This document shows, piece by piece, positions 1-10,785 of a stretch of DNA of 64,000 nucleotides (position 1 is the first letter of the stretch; the number at the start of each line of letters is the position of its first letter). Below the pieces are notes generated by a model that made no database searches, was not told where the DNA came from, and saw only the letters and a list, made by a program, of their open reading frames with translations. The DNA comes from Chloroflexota bacterium (GTDB taxonomy: Bacteria > Chloroflexota > Anaerolineae > Caldilineales > Caldilineaceae). A program made the position numbers and the translations under genes. The stretch covers positions 1 to 64,000 of the forward strand of contig JAGWYN010000011.1 in NCBI GenBank assembly GCA_018969295.1, given 5' to 3'.

Positions 1-2
1 CG

Positions 3-2056
3 ATCGAGGTGCGGGCCCTGGAGGCAGTCTACGGTGTTGGCCGCACCGCCGACAACCCGCTGGTCGTCGGCTCGGTCAAGACCAACATCGGCCACACCGA
101 GGCCGCCGCAGGGGTCGCCGGGCTGATCAAGCTCGTGCTCTCGCTGCGCCAGCGTGTAATCCCCCCCCATCTGCACTTTCGTACGCTCAACCCCCATCTG
201 GCGGGCAGCCGCATCCAGATTCCGGTGCAGGGACGCCCCTGGGATGCCCAGGGGGCTGGCCAGCCGCGGCGAGGAGCGGTAAGCTCGTTCGGTTTCAGCG
301 GCACCAATGCCCACGTAGTCGTAGAAGAGGCGCCGCCGGCAGCCGTTGGGCGCCAGCGCCCCTGCCACCTGCTGACCCTGAGCGCCCAGGAGCCGGCAGG
401 GGTGCAAGCGCAGGCCGGCCGGCTGGCAGATTGGCTGGCAGCGCACCCTGCAGAGAACCTGGCCGACGTTGCCCACACCACCAATCTGTGGGCACGGGGC
501 CGCTGGCGGCTGCCCATCGTGGCGGCTACATCCGCAGAGGCACTGGCCCAGCTGAGGGTGCAGGCCGCAACTGGCGAGCCCCCCGCTGCGGTTCGTCCGG
601 CGCACAGGCCGAGGGTCGCCTTCCTCTTCACGGGCCAGGGGGCACACTATGTCGGCATGGGCCGCCAGCTCTACACCACCGAGCCCCTCTTTCGCAGCAT
701 CCTCGACCGCTGCGATGTTGCCTTCCAAACCTGTTTCGGGCGTTCGCTGCTCGCACTGCTCTACCCGCCAGACGACCTGCGGGCCACAGCCGAACGCGAC
801 CTGGTCGAATCGCATCCCTGCGCCCAGGCCGCCAATTACGCCCTCGAATGTGCGCTGGCCGATCTCTGGCGATCCTGGAAGCTCCAGCCAGACCTGGTCT
901 TGGGACATAGCCTGGGTGACTTTGCGGCGGCGTACACGGCAGGCGTTTTCAGCCTGGAAGATGGGCTTCGGCTGGTGACCGCGCGCGGCCAGCTGATGGC
1001 ACAGGCACCAGGAAGCATGCTGGCGGTGATGGCCGACGAGGCCAGCGTAGCACCTTGGGTGACACCGTACACCGACGCCGTCATCGGTGCGGTCAACAGC
1101 CCGCACAATGTGGTGATTTCGGGCGCAGAGGGGTCTGTGGCTGCGCTCGACACAGAGCTGCGGGCAGCTGGCTTCAAAACCAAACGGCTGGGAATCCCCG
1201 TGGCCGCCCACTCGCCGCTGCTCGACCCGGTGCTGGACGCCTTCGAGGCCGTGGTGGCCTCCATCCCGCTCGCCCCGCCGCAGCTGGCCGTGGTGTCAAG
1301 CATGACCGGGGCGCCGATCGACGAGGCACTGGCCGAACCCAGCTACTGGCGGCGTCACCTGCGCGCGCCGGTGCATTTTGCCCGCGGGGTGCAGACCTTG
1401 CAGGCCCAGGGCTGCACCGTGCTGATGGAGATGGGGCCGCAGGCAACGCTGCTCAAGCTGGCAGAGCAGGTGATGAAAGAACCGGTCGAGCTGCTGCCCA
1501 GCCTCCAGCGCGGCTGCCCAGACTGGCAGCAACTGTTGGAGAGCGCTGGCCGCCTCTACAGACAGGGGGTCGAGCTCGACTGGCACCTGTTCAACCGCAA
1601 CTTCACAGACGGGTCGATCGCCGAGCTGGCCAGGTCTATGCCGTCAGAAGAGTGGCATCTGCTGGTGCTGTCGGCGCGCAGCCGCTCCGCCCTGTCGGCA
1701 CAGGCCGCCCGCCACGCCACCTTCCTGCGCGACAACCCAACCGTCGACCCCGGCGACTTCTGCTACAGCGCTGGCAGCACGCGCACCCACTGGGAAGAGC
1801 GGCTGAGCGTGGTGGGACGTTCAACCACCGAGCTGCAAAAAGCGCTGCAAGCGTTTGTAGATGGGGAACCGGACGCCGACCGCCGGCAAGGCAGGCACAG
1901 GGAGAGCGAAGGGACACCCCCTCTGGCGCTGCTCTTCACCGGCCAGGGCGCGCAAAATCGGGGGCTGGGACGGGAGCTGTATGGGGCACACCCTCTGTTT
2001 CGAGAGGCGATCGACCGCTGCGCCGAACTGTTGGCCGGCCAGATGGCCGCTGCTGG
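3..2056 (+). pseudogene. Type I PKS fragment: KS C-terminus, AT, KS-AT linker, start of a second AT
   Basis: Reads in one frame from the left edge, so the 5' end lies outside the window. The C-terminal part of a ketosynthase is recognised by KTNIGHTEAAAG and GFSGTNAHVVVEE. A full acyltransferase follows, with FTGQGAHY, the active-site motif GHSLG and a VAAH specificity motif where HAFH (malonyl) or YASH (methylmalonyl) is usual, so the extender unit cannot be assigned. After AT1 comes a second KS-to-AT linker (LLVLSARS...) and the start of a second AT (LLFTGQGAQ), without an ACP or KS between them. Homology leaves this frame near 2050 and resumes in the next frame. Domain order is seen directly; the loss of a whole KS is inferred. 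Confidence 0.85.
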
Positions 2057-3645
2057 AAGTGCTGGGCTACACAGCAGGTTCGGACCCAGCCTCCCCCCTG
2101 ATCGACCAGACCGAAAATACCCAGCCAGCCCTTTTCGCGCTCGCCTATGCGCTGGCAACACTCTGGCAGGCGTGGGGGGTCGCCCCAGCAGCACTGCTCG
2201 GCCACAGCGTGGGGGAGCTGGCAGCAGCCTGTGTGGCAGGAGTCTTCAGCCTGGAAGATGGCCTTCGGCTGGTGGCAGCGCGCGGGCGGCTGATGGGTGC
2301 GCTGCCGCAGGAGGGGATGATGGTCGCCGTGTCGACCGACGAAGACCCGTTTTGCTCGGCATGGCCCGCCAGTGCCTGGAGGTCCTTGTGCCCCCCCCAC
2401 AACAGACCCCACTCCCCTGCGTTGTTGCCCTCGCTGCGCCCCGGCCGCAGCGACTGGCAGCAGATGCTCGCCAGCCTGGGCGAGCTCTACGTCCAAGGCC
2501 TCGAGCCAGAGTGGAAACGTGTCGGCTGCGAGGTGCGGCGCGCCCGGGTTGCCCTGCCCTTTTATCCGTTCGAACGGCAACGTTTCTGGATCGAGAACCC
2601 GCCAGCGCCCCGCCCCTTTTCCCTGCATCCCTGGATCGACCGCATGAGCCGCCTGCCCCTCCGGCAGGCCACCCTGTTGGAGAGCCACTTCAACATCGCT
2701 CGGCTGCCGTTTTTGGCCGAACACCGGGTGCAGGGCATCCTCGTTTCACCCGGTGCCTGCCAGATTGCCCTGGCGCTGAGCGGCGCCGAGCTCTGCCTGG
2801 GCCACCCCTTGCTCCTGACCGAGGGTCTGCTGCCAGAACCGCTCACCCTGGACCTGGGCCAGACCCGGACGGTGCAGGCCTATTTTGCCGCCGCAGACGG
2901 CGACCTGGCCTTCGATCTGAGCAGCTTTGTTGAAGACCCTGCCGAGAAAGGGAAGCCAACCGACCCAACAACACCCCTCGAGAGCGCCACCCATCTGGCA
3001 GGGCATGTGCGCGCGACAGCGGCCCCTCTGCCAGAGCTGGATCTGGCTACCCTGCGCCAGCGCTGCCCTCTGCCAGCCTCCCTGGAGGCCCTCTACGACC
3101 GGCTGGCCGCAGGGGGACTCGAACTCGGCCCCTCGTTTCGCTGGATTGCCGAGGCCTGGCAGACAGCAGGGGCTGGCGAAACGCTGGCCCGGCTTGTGCG
3201 TCCGCCCACAGTCCCCCCGCTCCCAGGCGAACGGCTGCCTCCCGGTCTGTTGGACGCCTGTTTCCAGGTTGCGGCCATGACCCAGCAGGATCCGGCTGCG
3301 GCCGTCGGGCTGCCCTTTGCATTGCAAACACTCCACCACCGCGCCTTGGAAGGAGGGGGCTGGTGGTGCTACGCCCGCCAGCGCGATGTACAGCGCTGGG
3401 ATTTCTGGCTGTTGCGCAGCAGCGGCGCTGCAATCGCTGCCGCCACCGGGTTTGAGATGCGCGCGGCGCCGGCCGGTCTGCTGCCCACAGTGCGCGCGGA
3501 CTGGTTGCACAGCCTGCGTTGGGAAGTGCAGCGGCTGCGTCTGGCCGACAGCGAACTCCCCCCCTGTTGGCTCTTTGTCGGTGTGGACACCCACCAGACA
3601 GCAGAGTTGGCCAAAGATCTGGGCATTGCCCCCCCCCCGCAGGAG
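2040..3645 (+). pseudogene. Type I PKS fragment: internally deleted AT2 and dehydratase domain
   Basis: Continues the PKS in the +1 frame. AT2 keeps its nucleophile motif GHSVGE but breaks off after VAVSTDED. The next recognisable AT residues (LLGMARQCLE) are in a different frame, and LLPSLRPGRSDWQ is back in this one, so roughly 200 residues are missing. The second frame change sits at a run of eight C (2391-2398). The dehydratase looks functional: the His motif HRVQGILVSPG fits HxxxGxxxxP and LLDACFQ fits the second-half Asp motif. The frame ends at a run of ten C (3629-3638). The DH domain would dehydrate the beta-hydroxyacyl-ACP made by the KR. Confidence 0.82.
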
Positions 3646-5288
3646 GACGGGCTCTGCCACTCTACACGCCACAGAAAAGCGCCTTCCGACAGACAGTTGC
3701 CGAGATCGCCCGACACTACCCGTCGGTCGGGCTCCTCTTTGCAGGGGAAGGATTCAGACAGGAAAGCAGCGGAGATGCCGCCCAACGTGCGCTGGAGCAA
3801 TGCAGCGAGCTGCTCGCTTTGAGCCAGGCCCTGATCGACAGCTCGCTGGCTGCGGTGCGGCTCTGGGTGGTCACCTGTGGCGCGCAGTCAGGCGAAAGCC
3901 CAGTGGAGCTGCCGGCGGAGAGCCCCTCTCTGTCGGCAGGCGCGCTGGCCGTGGGCGGAGCGCTCTGCGCCATGGTCCGTACGCTGGCGCGCGAAGAGCC
4001 GCGTCTGCGCTGCACCTGTGTCGATTTGGAACCGGAAGCGGCCCGCGACGATTCGCTGCGTCTGCTCGCTCAGGAGCTCCGGGCCGGCGGGGGAGAGGCA
4101 GGGCAGCCCACCTCCTTGCCGGCCACCGCAGTGATGTGGCGGGCAGGGCGGCGGCTGGTCGCACGCCTGGCCCCGCTCCAGCCTGTGCCCAACCTGCAGC
4201 GAGCGCAGCCTGTCCGGCAGCACAGCACCGGCCAGCTGGCTTCGCTCGAATTTGTCGCGCTGCAGCGCACCCCCCCGCAGGCCGGTGAGGTCGAAATCCA
4301 GGTCGAAGCGGCCGGCCTCAACCTGCGCGACGTGCACCAGATCCTGGGAATGTCCGGCCCCTCACCCGCCCTGCTGGGGCTCGAATGTGCCGGGGTGGTG
4401 ACCGCAGTCGGCGCAGGGGTCACCCACGTGGCAGTCGCCGACCGTGTCATGGGGATCGCCCGGTCACAAGGCACGCTGGCAGACTACACGATCCTGCCCG
4501 CCCAGGCGGTCTGGCCGGTGCCAGACCGCCTGACGCTCCTGGAAGCGGCGACCGTCCCGCTGGCGTTCTTGACGGCCTGGTATGGCCTGGTCGAACTGGC
4601 CGGGCTGCGCGCGGGCGACCGGGTGTTGATTCACGCCGCAGCTGGCGGGGTGGGGCAGGCCGCAGTTCAGATCGCACAGTGGATCGGGACAGAAATTTTG
4701 GCGACCGCCAGCCCTGGAAAATGGCCGTTTTTACGCCAGCAGGGAGTCACAGCCCTGTTCAGCTCGCGCAACACCGATTTTGCCGACGCCGTACGGACAC
4801 AGACCGACGGACGCGGGGTGGATGTGGTGCTCAACAGCTTCAACGGCGAATTTATCGACGCCAGTTTTGCCGCGCTGGCCCAAGGCGGCCGCTTTGTGGA
4901 GATCGGCAATCTGGGCACCTGGACGCCAGCACAGGCCGCCAGACAACGGCCCGACGCACGCTATTTTACCTTTGACCTGAGCGAGCTCCTGACCTCCATC
5001 CCCGGACTGGCCAGAGCGCTCTGGCAAAAAGTGGCTGCCCACCTGGCCGCTGGCACACTCCGCCCACTTGCCCAGAGCTCTTTTGCGGCCAACGCGATCG
5101 CTGCAGCCTTGCAGACGCTGCAGCAGGCACGCCATGTCGGTAAAATTGTCGTCGACTTCAGCGCGACCGCGGCCAGCCCGCTGCGGGCAGATGCCACCTA
5201 CTTGATCACCGGAGGGCTGGGAGCGCTCGGGCTGGAAATTGCCGGCCAGCTGGTCAAGGAAGGAGCGAAGCCGCAGTCCGGCAGCTGA
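3630..5288 (+). pseudogene. Type I PKS fragment: KR structural half, enoylreductase, start of KR
   Basis: The segment opens with the non-catalytic half of a ketoreductase. A full MDR-type enoylreductase follows, running from LEFVALQRTPPQAGEVEIQV to about GKIVVDFS, with the NADPH-binding motif HAAAGGVGQAA. Next is the Rossmann start of the catalytic KR (TYLITGGLGALGLEIA). The frame stops at 5286-5288, shortly after QLVKEGAK. Together with DH and KR this makes a fully reducing module. About 40-50 KR residues between the first glycine-rich motif and the RSEAAV stretch are absent, and the reading frame changes at that junction. Confidence 0.85.
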
Positions 5289-6057
5289 TCGAGAGCCTCC
5301 CAGCAGACAGGCCGCTGCGGGGGATCGTACACGCAGCCGGGGTGCTCGACGACAGTCCGGTTGCGACGCAGGACCCCAGCCAGCTGGCGCGCGTCCTGCA
5401 TCCGAAAACGCTGGGCGGCTGGCATCTGCATTGCCTGACCCAGACGTGCCCGCTCGATTTTTTTGTCTGTTTCTCCTCGGCAGCCGCCCTGTTGGGCACA
5501 GCAGGGCAGAGCAACTATGCCGCAGCCAACGGCTTCCTGGACGGTCTGATGGCGCAGCGACAGCAGCAGGGGCTGCCGGGCCTGAGCATCCAGTGGGGGC
5601 CCTGGGCAGGGGGCGGCATGGCGGCTGGGACAAGCGGACATCTGCGACGCCAAGGGCTGGGGTTGATCTCCCCAGCCCAGGGACGCCAGTTTTTCAGCCA
5701 TCTGCTCGGTCAAGTGCCGCGGCTGCGGGCTGGCGGCGGACAGCCCCACGGCGTGCTCCCGGCCAGCGTCGCCGTGCTCCCAGGTGTCGGGCAGGGCACG
5801 GCGCAGCCCGCAGCCCAACTCGGGTCGGCCCACCCTAGACAGCCGGTGCTGCATTTCGACCCCGCCCGCTACGCGCTGCTCGACGCCGAACAGCGCCGAG
5901 CATTGGTGGTCGCCATGCTCAAACAGACGCTGGCCACGATCGGCAGTTTTGGAGAGTCCCAGCTGGACAGCCGCCAGCACCTGCTGCAGATCGGCTTCGA
6001 TTCGCTCATGGCTATCGAATGGCGCAACCAGATCAGCCGCCTATGGGCTGAGGGGCC
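5258..6057 (+). pseudogene. Type I PKS fragment: KR catalytic half and ACP
   Basis: Catalytic half of the ketoreductase. GIVHAAGVLDD carries the LDD signature of B-type KRs, which give a D-configured 3-hydroxyl. The Ser and Tyr active-site region FSSAAALLGTAGQSNYAAAN is intact. An acyl carrier protein follows, with the phosphopantetheine motif IGFDSLMAIEW. The ACP breaks off a few residues after its serine helix: NQISRL is followed almost at once, in another frame, by the LRGPLD stretch of a condensation domain. The ACP end, the linker and the first 40 or so residues of the C domain are therefore missing. Confidence 0.82.
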
Positions 6058-9000
6058 CGTTGGACCGCAGCGCGCTGCACACTGCGTTCCAACAGCTTGT
6101 CGACCGGCACGCTGCGCTGCGCACCCACTTCCTCGAAACCGACAAAGGCCCTGTCCAACGTGTCGTCGCCAGCCAGGAAGCCGTGGTCGAACAGATCGAA
6201 GGCATTGGCTGGACTCCTGAACAGATTCAAGCGACGGCCCAGGCGCTGCACAACCGTGGCTTTGACCTGGCACAGGGCCCGTTGTGGCGGGCGACCTTGC
6301 TCCGCCACGCCGACGAAAAGCACACCTTGTTGTTCTCGGTCCACCACATTGTGAACGATGGCTGGTCGCTCTATCTGCTGGTCGACGAACTCTTTCTCGG
6401 CTACGAAGCTGCCCGGGCTGGCCGTCAGCCGGCACTGCCTCCGCTCCGCCACCACTACGCCGACTACCTTGCCTGGCAACAGCGGCTCCTGGCCGAGGAA
6501 GAGGAGCGGCTCTGGCATTTTTGGCAGACACAGCTGGCCGGAGAACTGCCTCTCCTGGAACTGCCTACCGATTTTCCAAGGCCCGCGACCCGCTCGCTGC
6601 GCGGAATCAGCCACCCCATCCGCTGTTCGGCTGCGCTGGTCGAACAGTTGAAAGGGGTGGCGCTCAGCCAGGGGTGCACGCTCTACATGGTGCTGCTGGC
6701 GGCTTACCAGCTGCTGATCCACCGCCACAGCGGACAGGAGCAGGTGCTGGTCGGGCTGCCCACTGCGGGCCGTGAACGACCTGAGTTTGAAGCGATCGTA
6801 GGCTATTTCACCGCACCAGTCGTCCTGCGCACAACGCTCACCCGCTCGACAACCTTTGCCGAGCTGCTGGCACAGGTCAAGGCCAAGACCCTGGCGGCCT
6901 TCGACCATCAGGAATACCCCTTTGCACGTCTGGTCGAACGGCTTGACCTGCAGCGCGACCCGAGCCGTGCGCCGCTGGTCGAAAGCACATTTGTGCTGCA
7001 AAAACCCCACCGCAGCCAGTCACTCTTCTACAACGAGGGCGAAACAGAACGTGCCGGGCTACGGGTCAAACCGCTTCGTCTGAGCATGCTGGCAGGGCAG
7101 GACGACATCGCGTTGGAACTCTTCGAGCTGCATTCGCCCCTGCAGAGTGAGCTGGCCGGAGACTTCCTGGCCAACGCCGATCTCTTCAGCCCGGCAGGCC
7201 TGGCCCAGATTGCAGCCCGGTTCGTCCGGCTGCTCGAAGAGATCGGCGGCCAGGGGGCGCTGGCGAAACCTGCCAGCCAGCTGCCACTGCTGCCATCGGC
7301 CGAACAGTGTCAGCTGTTGGCAAGCTGGGAACAGCAGCGCGCCCTGCAGATGGCGGCCCAGGGCATCCACCAGCTCTTCGAGGAGCAGGCGCTGCGCACG
7401 CCAGATGCGGTCGCTGTGCTCTGCGAAGAGGGGCAGCTCAGCTACCAGGCACTCGACGCACGAGCGAACCAACTGGCCCGCTATCTGCGTGGCTGTGGGG
7501 TGTGTGCGGAAAAAACCGTCGGGCTGTACATGGAACGGTCGCTGGAGATGGTGGTGGGGCTTCTGGCGGTGCTCAAAGCCGGAGGCTGCTATCTGCCGCT
7601 CGACCCAACCTATCCACAGGAACGGATCGCGTGGATGTTGGAAGACAGCGTCGCGTCGACAGTGCTGACCCGCACCGAAGCGACCGTGGCCGGGTATGCA
7701 GGCCGGGTGGTGCCGATGGCCAGTTTGGAGGCCGAACTGGCCATCTACAGCGCGGCCCCGCTGGCCGAGCCCACAGCCGCCGAGCAGCTGGCCTACGTGA
7801 TCTACACCTCGGGCTCGACCGGCATCCCCAAAGGAGCGATGGTCGAGTCGCGCGGGATGGTCAACCATCTCTACGCCAAGATTCACGACCTGGGGCTGAC
7901 TGCAGCCGATCGGGTGGCCCAGACCGCCCCTCAGTCCTTCGACATCTCGGTCTGGCAATTTCTGGCCGCGCTCCTGGTGGGCGGGAGCGTCTACATCTAC
8001 CGCGACGAGGTCGCACTCAACCCGACGCGGCTTTTGGAGCGGGTGCAGGAGGACGCGATCAGCGTCTGGGAGACCGTCCCCTCGCTGATGCATGTGCTGG
8101 TCGACCACCTGGGCAGCCAGCCCACAGCAACGTCCGCACGCACGCGGCTGCCGGCGCTGCGCTGGCTGATCCCCACCGGAGAAGCGCTGCCTCCCCAACT
8201 GGCCAATCAGTGGCTCCAGCTTTACCCCCACATCCCGCTGCTCAACGCCTACGGACCCACCGAATGTTCGGACGATGTGACCCACTGTCTGCTGCAAAGT
8301 CCGCTGCCAGAGAGCTGTGTCCACACGCCGATCGGACGGCCGGTGATGAACCTGCGCGCGTACATCCTGGACGACCGCAGGGAGCCACTGCCGGTCGGGG
8401 TGCCTGGCGAACTTTGGATCGGCGGGGTTGGGGTTGGACGCGGCTATCTGCACGACCCGGAACGCACCGCCGCAGCCTTTTTCCCAGATCCCTTTGTCGA
8501 AACAGCGGGGGACCGCATCTATCGCAGCGGGGACCGCGCCCGCTACCTGCCCGACGGCCGGATCGAATATCTGGGGCGGGTCGATTCCCAGGTCAAGGTG
8601 CGCGGGTTTCGGATCGAGCTGGGCGAGATCGAAGCGGTGCTTCGCCAGCATGCCGCCGTGCGCGATGTTGTTGTCGTGGTGCAGGAGGAGGGGGAGCGAG
8701 CGCTGAAGAGCCTGGTGGCCTACATCGTGGCCCAGACGGGCCAGCCGACAGCCAGCCAGCGCGAACATCTGCGCCAGAAACTGCCCGAGTACATGGTCCC
8801 GGCCTTTTTTGTATACCTGGAGGCCTTGCCGTTGACACCGAACGGCAAGGTGGATCGCAGAAGGCTGCCAGCTGTCACAGACGAGACAAAACAGCAGGAC
8901 AAGGCCGCCGAGCCCGCCACAGCGCTGGAACGCTATCTGGCAGAAGCGTGGCGGCGGGTGCTCAAGACCCCGCACATTGGCCGGCACGACAACTTCTTTG

Positions 9001-10371
9001 AGATCGGCGGCGATTCAATTCGCGGGGCAATTTTGATCAACCAGTTGCAGCAGCACTTTGGCGAGGTGCTCTACGTGGTTGCGCTCTTCGACGCCCCCAC
9101 CCTTGCAGAGCTGGCAGCCTACCTGATGCGCCACTATGGCGCTGCGGTGGAGCGGGTGACCGGCACGGTGGTCGCCGATGTGGCTGGCCGACAGCCCAAG
9201 ATCGACGAAGCGGCAATCGCCGACTTCCGCCGCAGGATCCCCCCGCTGGAGGCGCTGGCAGCGCCGCTGCCGCGCAAGAACCGACGAGCTGTTTTTGTGC
9301 TTTCAGCCCCGCGCTCGGGCTCCACCCTGTTTCGGGTGATGCTGGGCGGCCATGCACAGCTCTTTTCTCCGCCCGAGCTGGACCTGCTGGGCTTCAGCAC
9401 GATGGGCAGCCGCGCCCACGAACTGGGGGGACGCTTCAGTTTTCGACTGGAGGGGCTGATTCGGGCGGTGATGGCGTTGCGGGCATGCGACGCCGACCAG
9501 GCCCGGCAGCTGCTCGCCCGATATGAGGCCGCAGAGATGCCGATGCATGCATTTTATGGGCAGCTGCAGGAGTGGGTGGGCGCTGAGCGGTTGTTGGTCG
9601 ACAAAACCCCGATCTACGCGCTGGTCGCAGACCCTGGCGCTGCAGCAGAGGCGATCTGTGCCTTTTTGGATCTGCCCTACGACCCACGGATGGCGGATCC
9701 CTACCAAGACCAGGCGCAACGGATGACCGACGGCATCTACACTATCTCCAAAATGCTGGGAGACCCCAAATTTCACACCCACCGTCGGGTCGACCCGCAG
9801 GCGGCGGAACGTTGGCGTGAACACTACACCGAAGATTTCATTGGGGAAGCGACCTGGCAGCTGGCCGAGCAGGTTGGGTATCAGCGGCCTGTGCTGACGA
9901 GGCAGGGGGCGGCCGCTGCGCCGGGCAGCGCAGATCTGGGGCCTGTGGTGGCGATCGAGGGCCGCGGCCAGCGCACACCCTTTTTCTGTGTGCATGACGT
10001 CAACGGCACGGTGCACGGCTTTTATCAGCTGGCAAGGGCGCTGGGCAACGAACAGCCCTTTTATGGGCTGCAGGGGGCCCAGCTCTTGACAGCGGATCCG
10101 CCCATTGCCACCGTCGAGGCGTTGGCCAGCCGTTATGTGGCTGCGATCCAGCAAGTACAGCCGGCAGGGCCCTATCTATTGGGGGGCTATTCGCTGGGCT
10201 GTCAGATTGCGCTCGAGCTGGCGCGTCAGCTGCTGGCCAGCGGGGAGTCTGTGGCCCAGCTCATCCTGCTCGACGGCCGCCCTCCGCTGGCTGGGGAAGA
10301 GGAGCAGCGCCTCGACCCGCTGCAATGGCTGCTGCACCGTGCCTACAGCATGCTGTGGCGGCCGGGCAGCG
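6036..10371 (+). CDS. NRPS module C-A-PCP with sulfotransferase and thioesterase (truncated at both ends)
   Basis: One long frame holds five domains. The condensation domain starts at LRGPLD (near 6050) and has HHIVNDGW. The adenylation domain has YVIYTSGSTG, NAYGPTE, YRSGDRARY and the A10 Lys in LTPNGKVDR. A peptidyl carrier follows (FFEIGGDSIRG), then a sulfotransferase domain with a PAPS-binding motif (SAPRSGSTLFR, near 9300) and a type I thioesterase with GYSLG. Aligning the pocket to GrsA by eye gives DIWEITADDK; the acidic residues hint at a basic amino acid, an inference only. The sulfotransferase lacks about 100 central residues between YAL and VADPGAAAEA. A PCP-ST-TE ending resembles the curacin-type offloading unit. 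Frame is lost near 10370 inside the TE. Confidence 0.88.
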
Positions 10372-10785
10372 CTGTGCCTGCCCGGCTGGGAGACCTTTGC
10401 TGCGGCGCTGCAAAGCGAGCAGGGGGCGGGCTTTCCCGAGCAGGTAGCTCTCTTGAACCGCCAGCTGGCCGCCCTGCGATTGCCGCAGCTTTCCACTGCT
10501 GACCTGGTCCAGGAGCAGGCGATCTTTGACTGGCTGCGCCAGCTGTCCTACCCATCGGCGCAGGCGGTGAAGGTGCCCGCCACATTTTTCTACACGCAGG
10601 AGCACCGTGCCGCCCGCTTCTCGGCGAGTGGCGACGCTGCGTTGGGGTGGAGCCACTACTTGCCCGGGGTGCTCTGCCAGGAAGTGGCTGGCAACCATCT
10701 GTCGTTGTTGTTTGACCCGCAGGTGCAGCATCTGGCCCGCCAGATTGGCGACTGCCTGGCGGCATCCTTGGAAAGGCTGCCCTGA
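10366..10785 (+). pseudogene. Thioesterase C-terminus of the NRPS, in a shifted frame
   Basis: Continues the thioesterase after a single frameshift near 10370 (WETFAAALQSEQGAGF onwards). It contains the likely catalytic His in VAGNHLSLL, so the Ser (GYSLG), Asp (LILLDG) and His of the alpha/beta-hydrolase triad would all be present if the frame were restored. The stop codon TGA (10783-10785) overlaps the ATG of the next gene, so the two are translationally coupled. Confidence 0.8.

Noticed and set aside
2040..3645. Programmed frameshifting in the PKS
   Set aside because: No slippery site with stimulatory structure is evident; breaks coincide with missing domain segments and C-runs.
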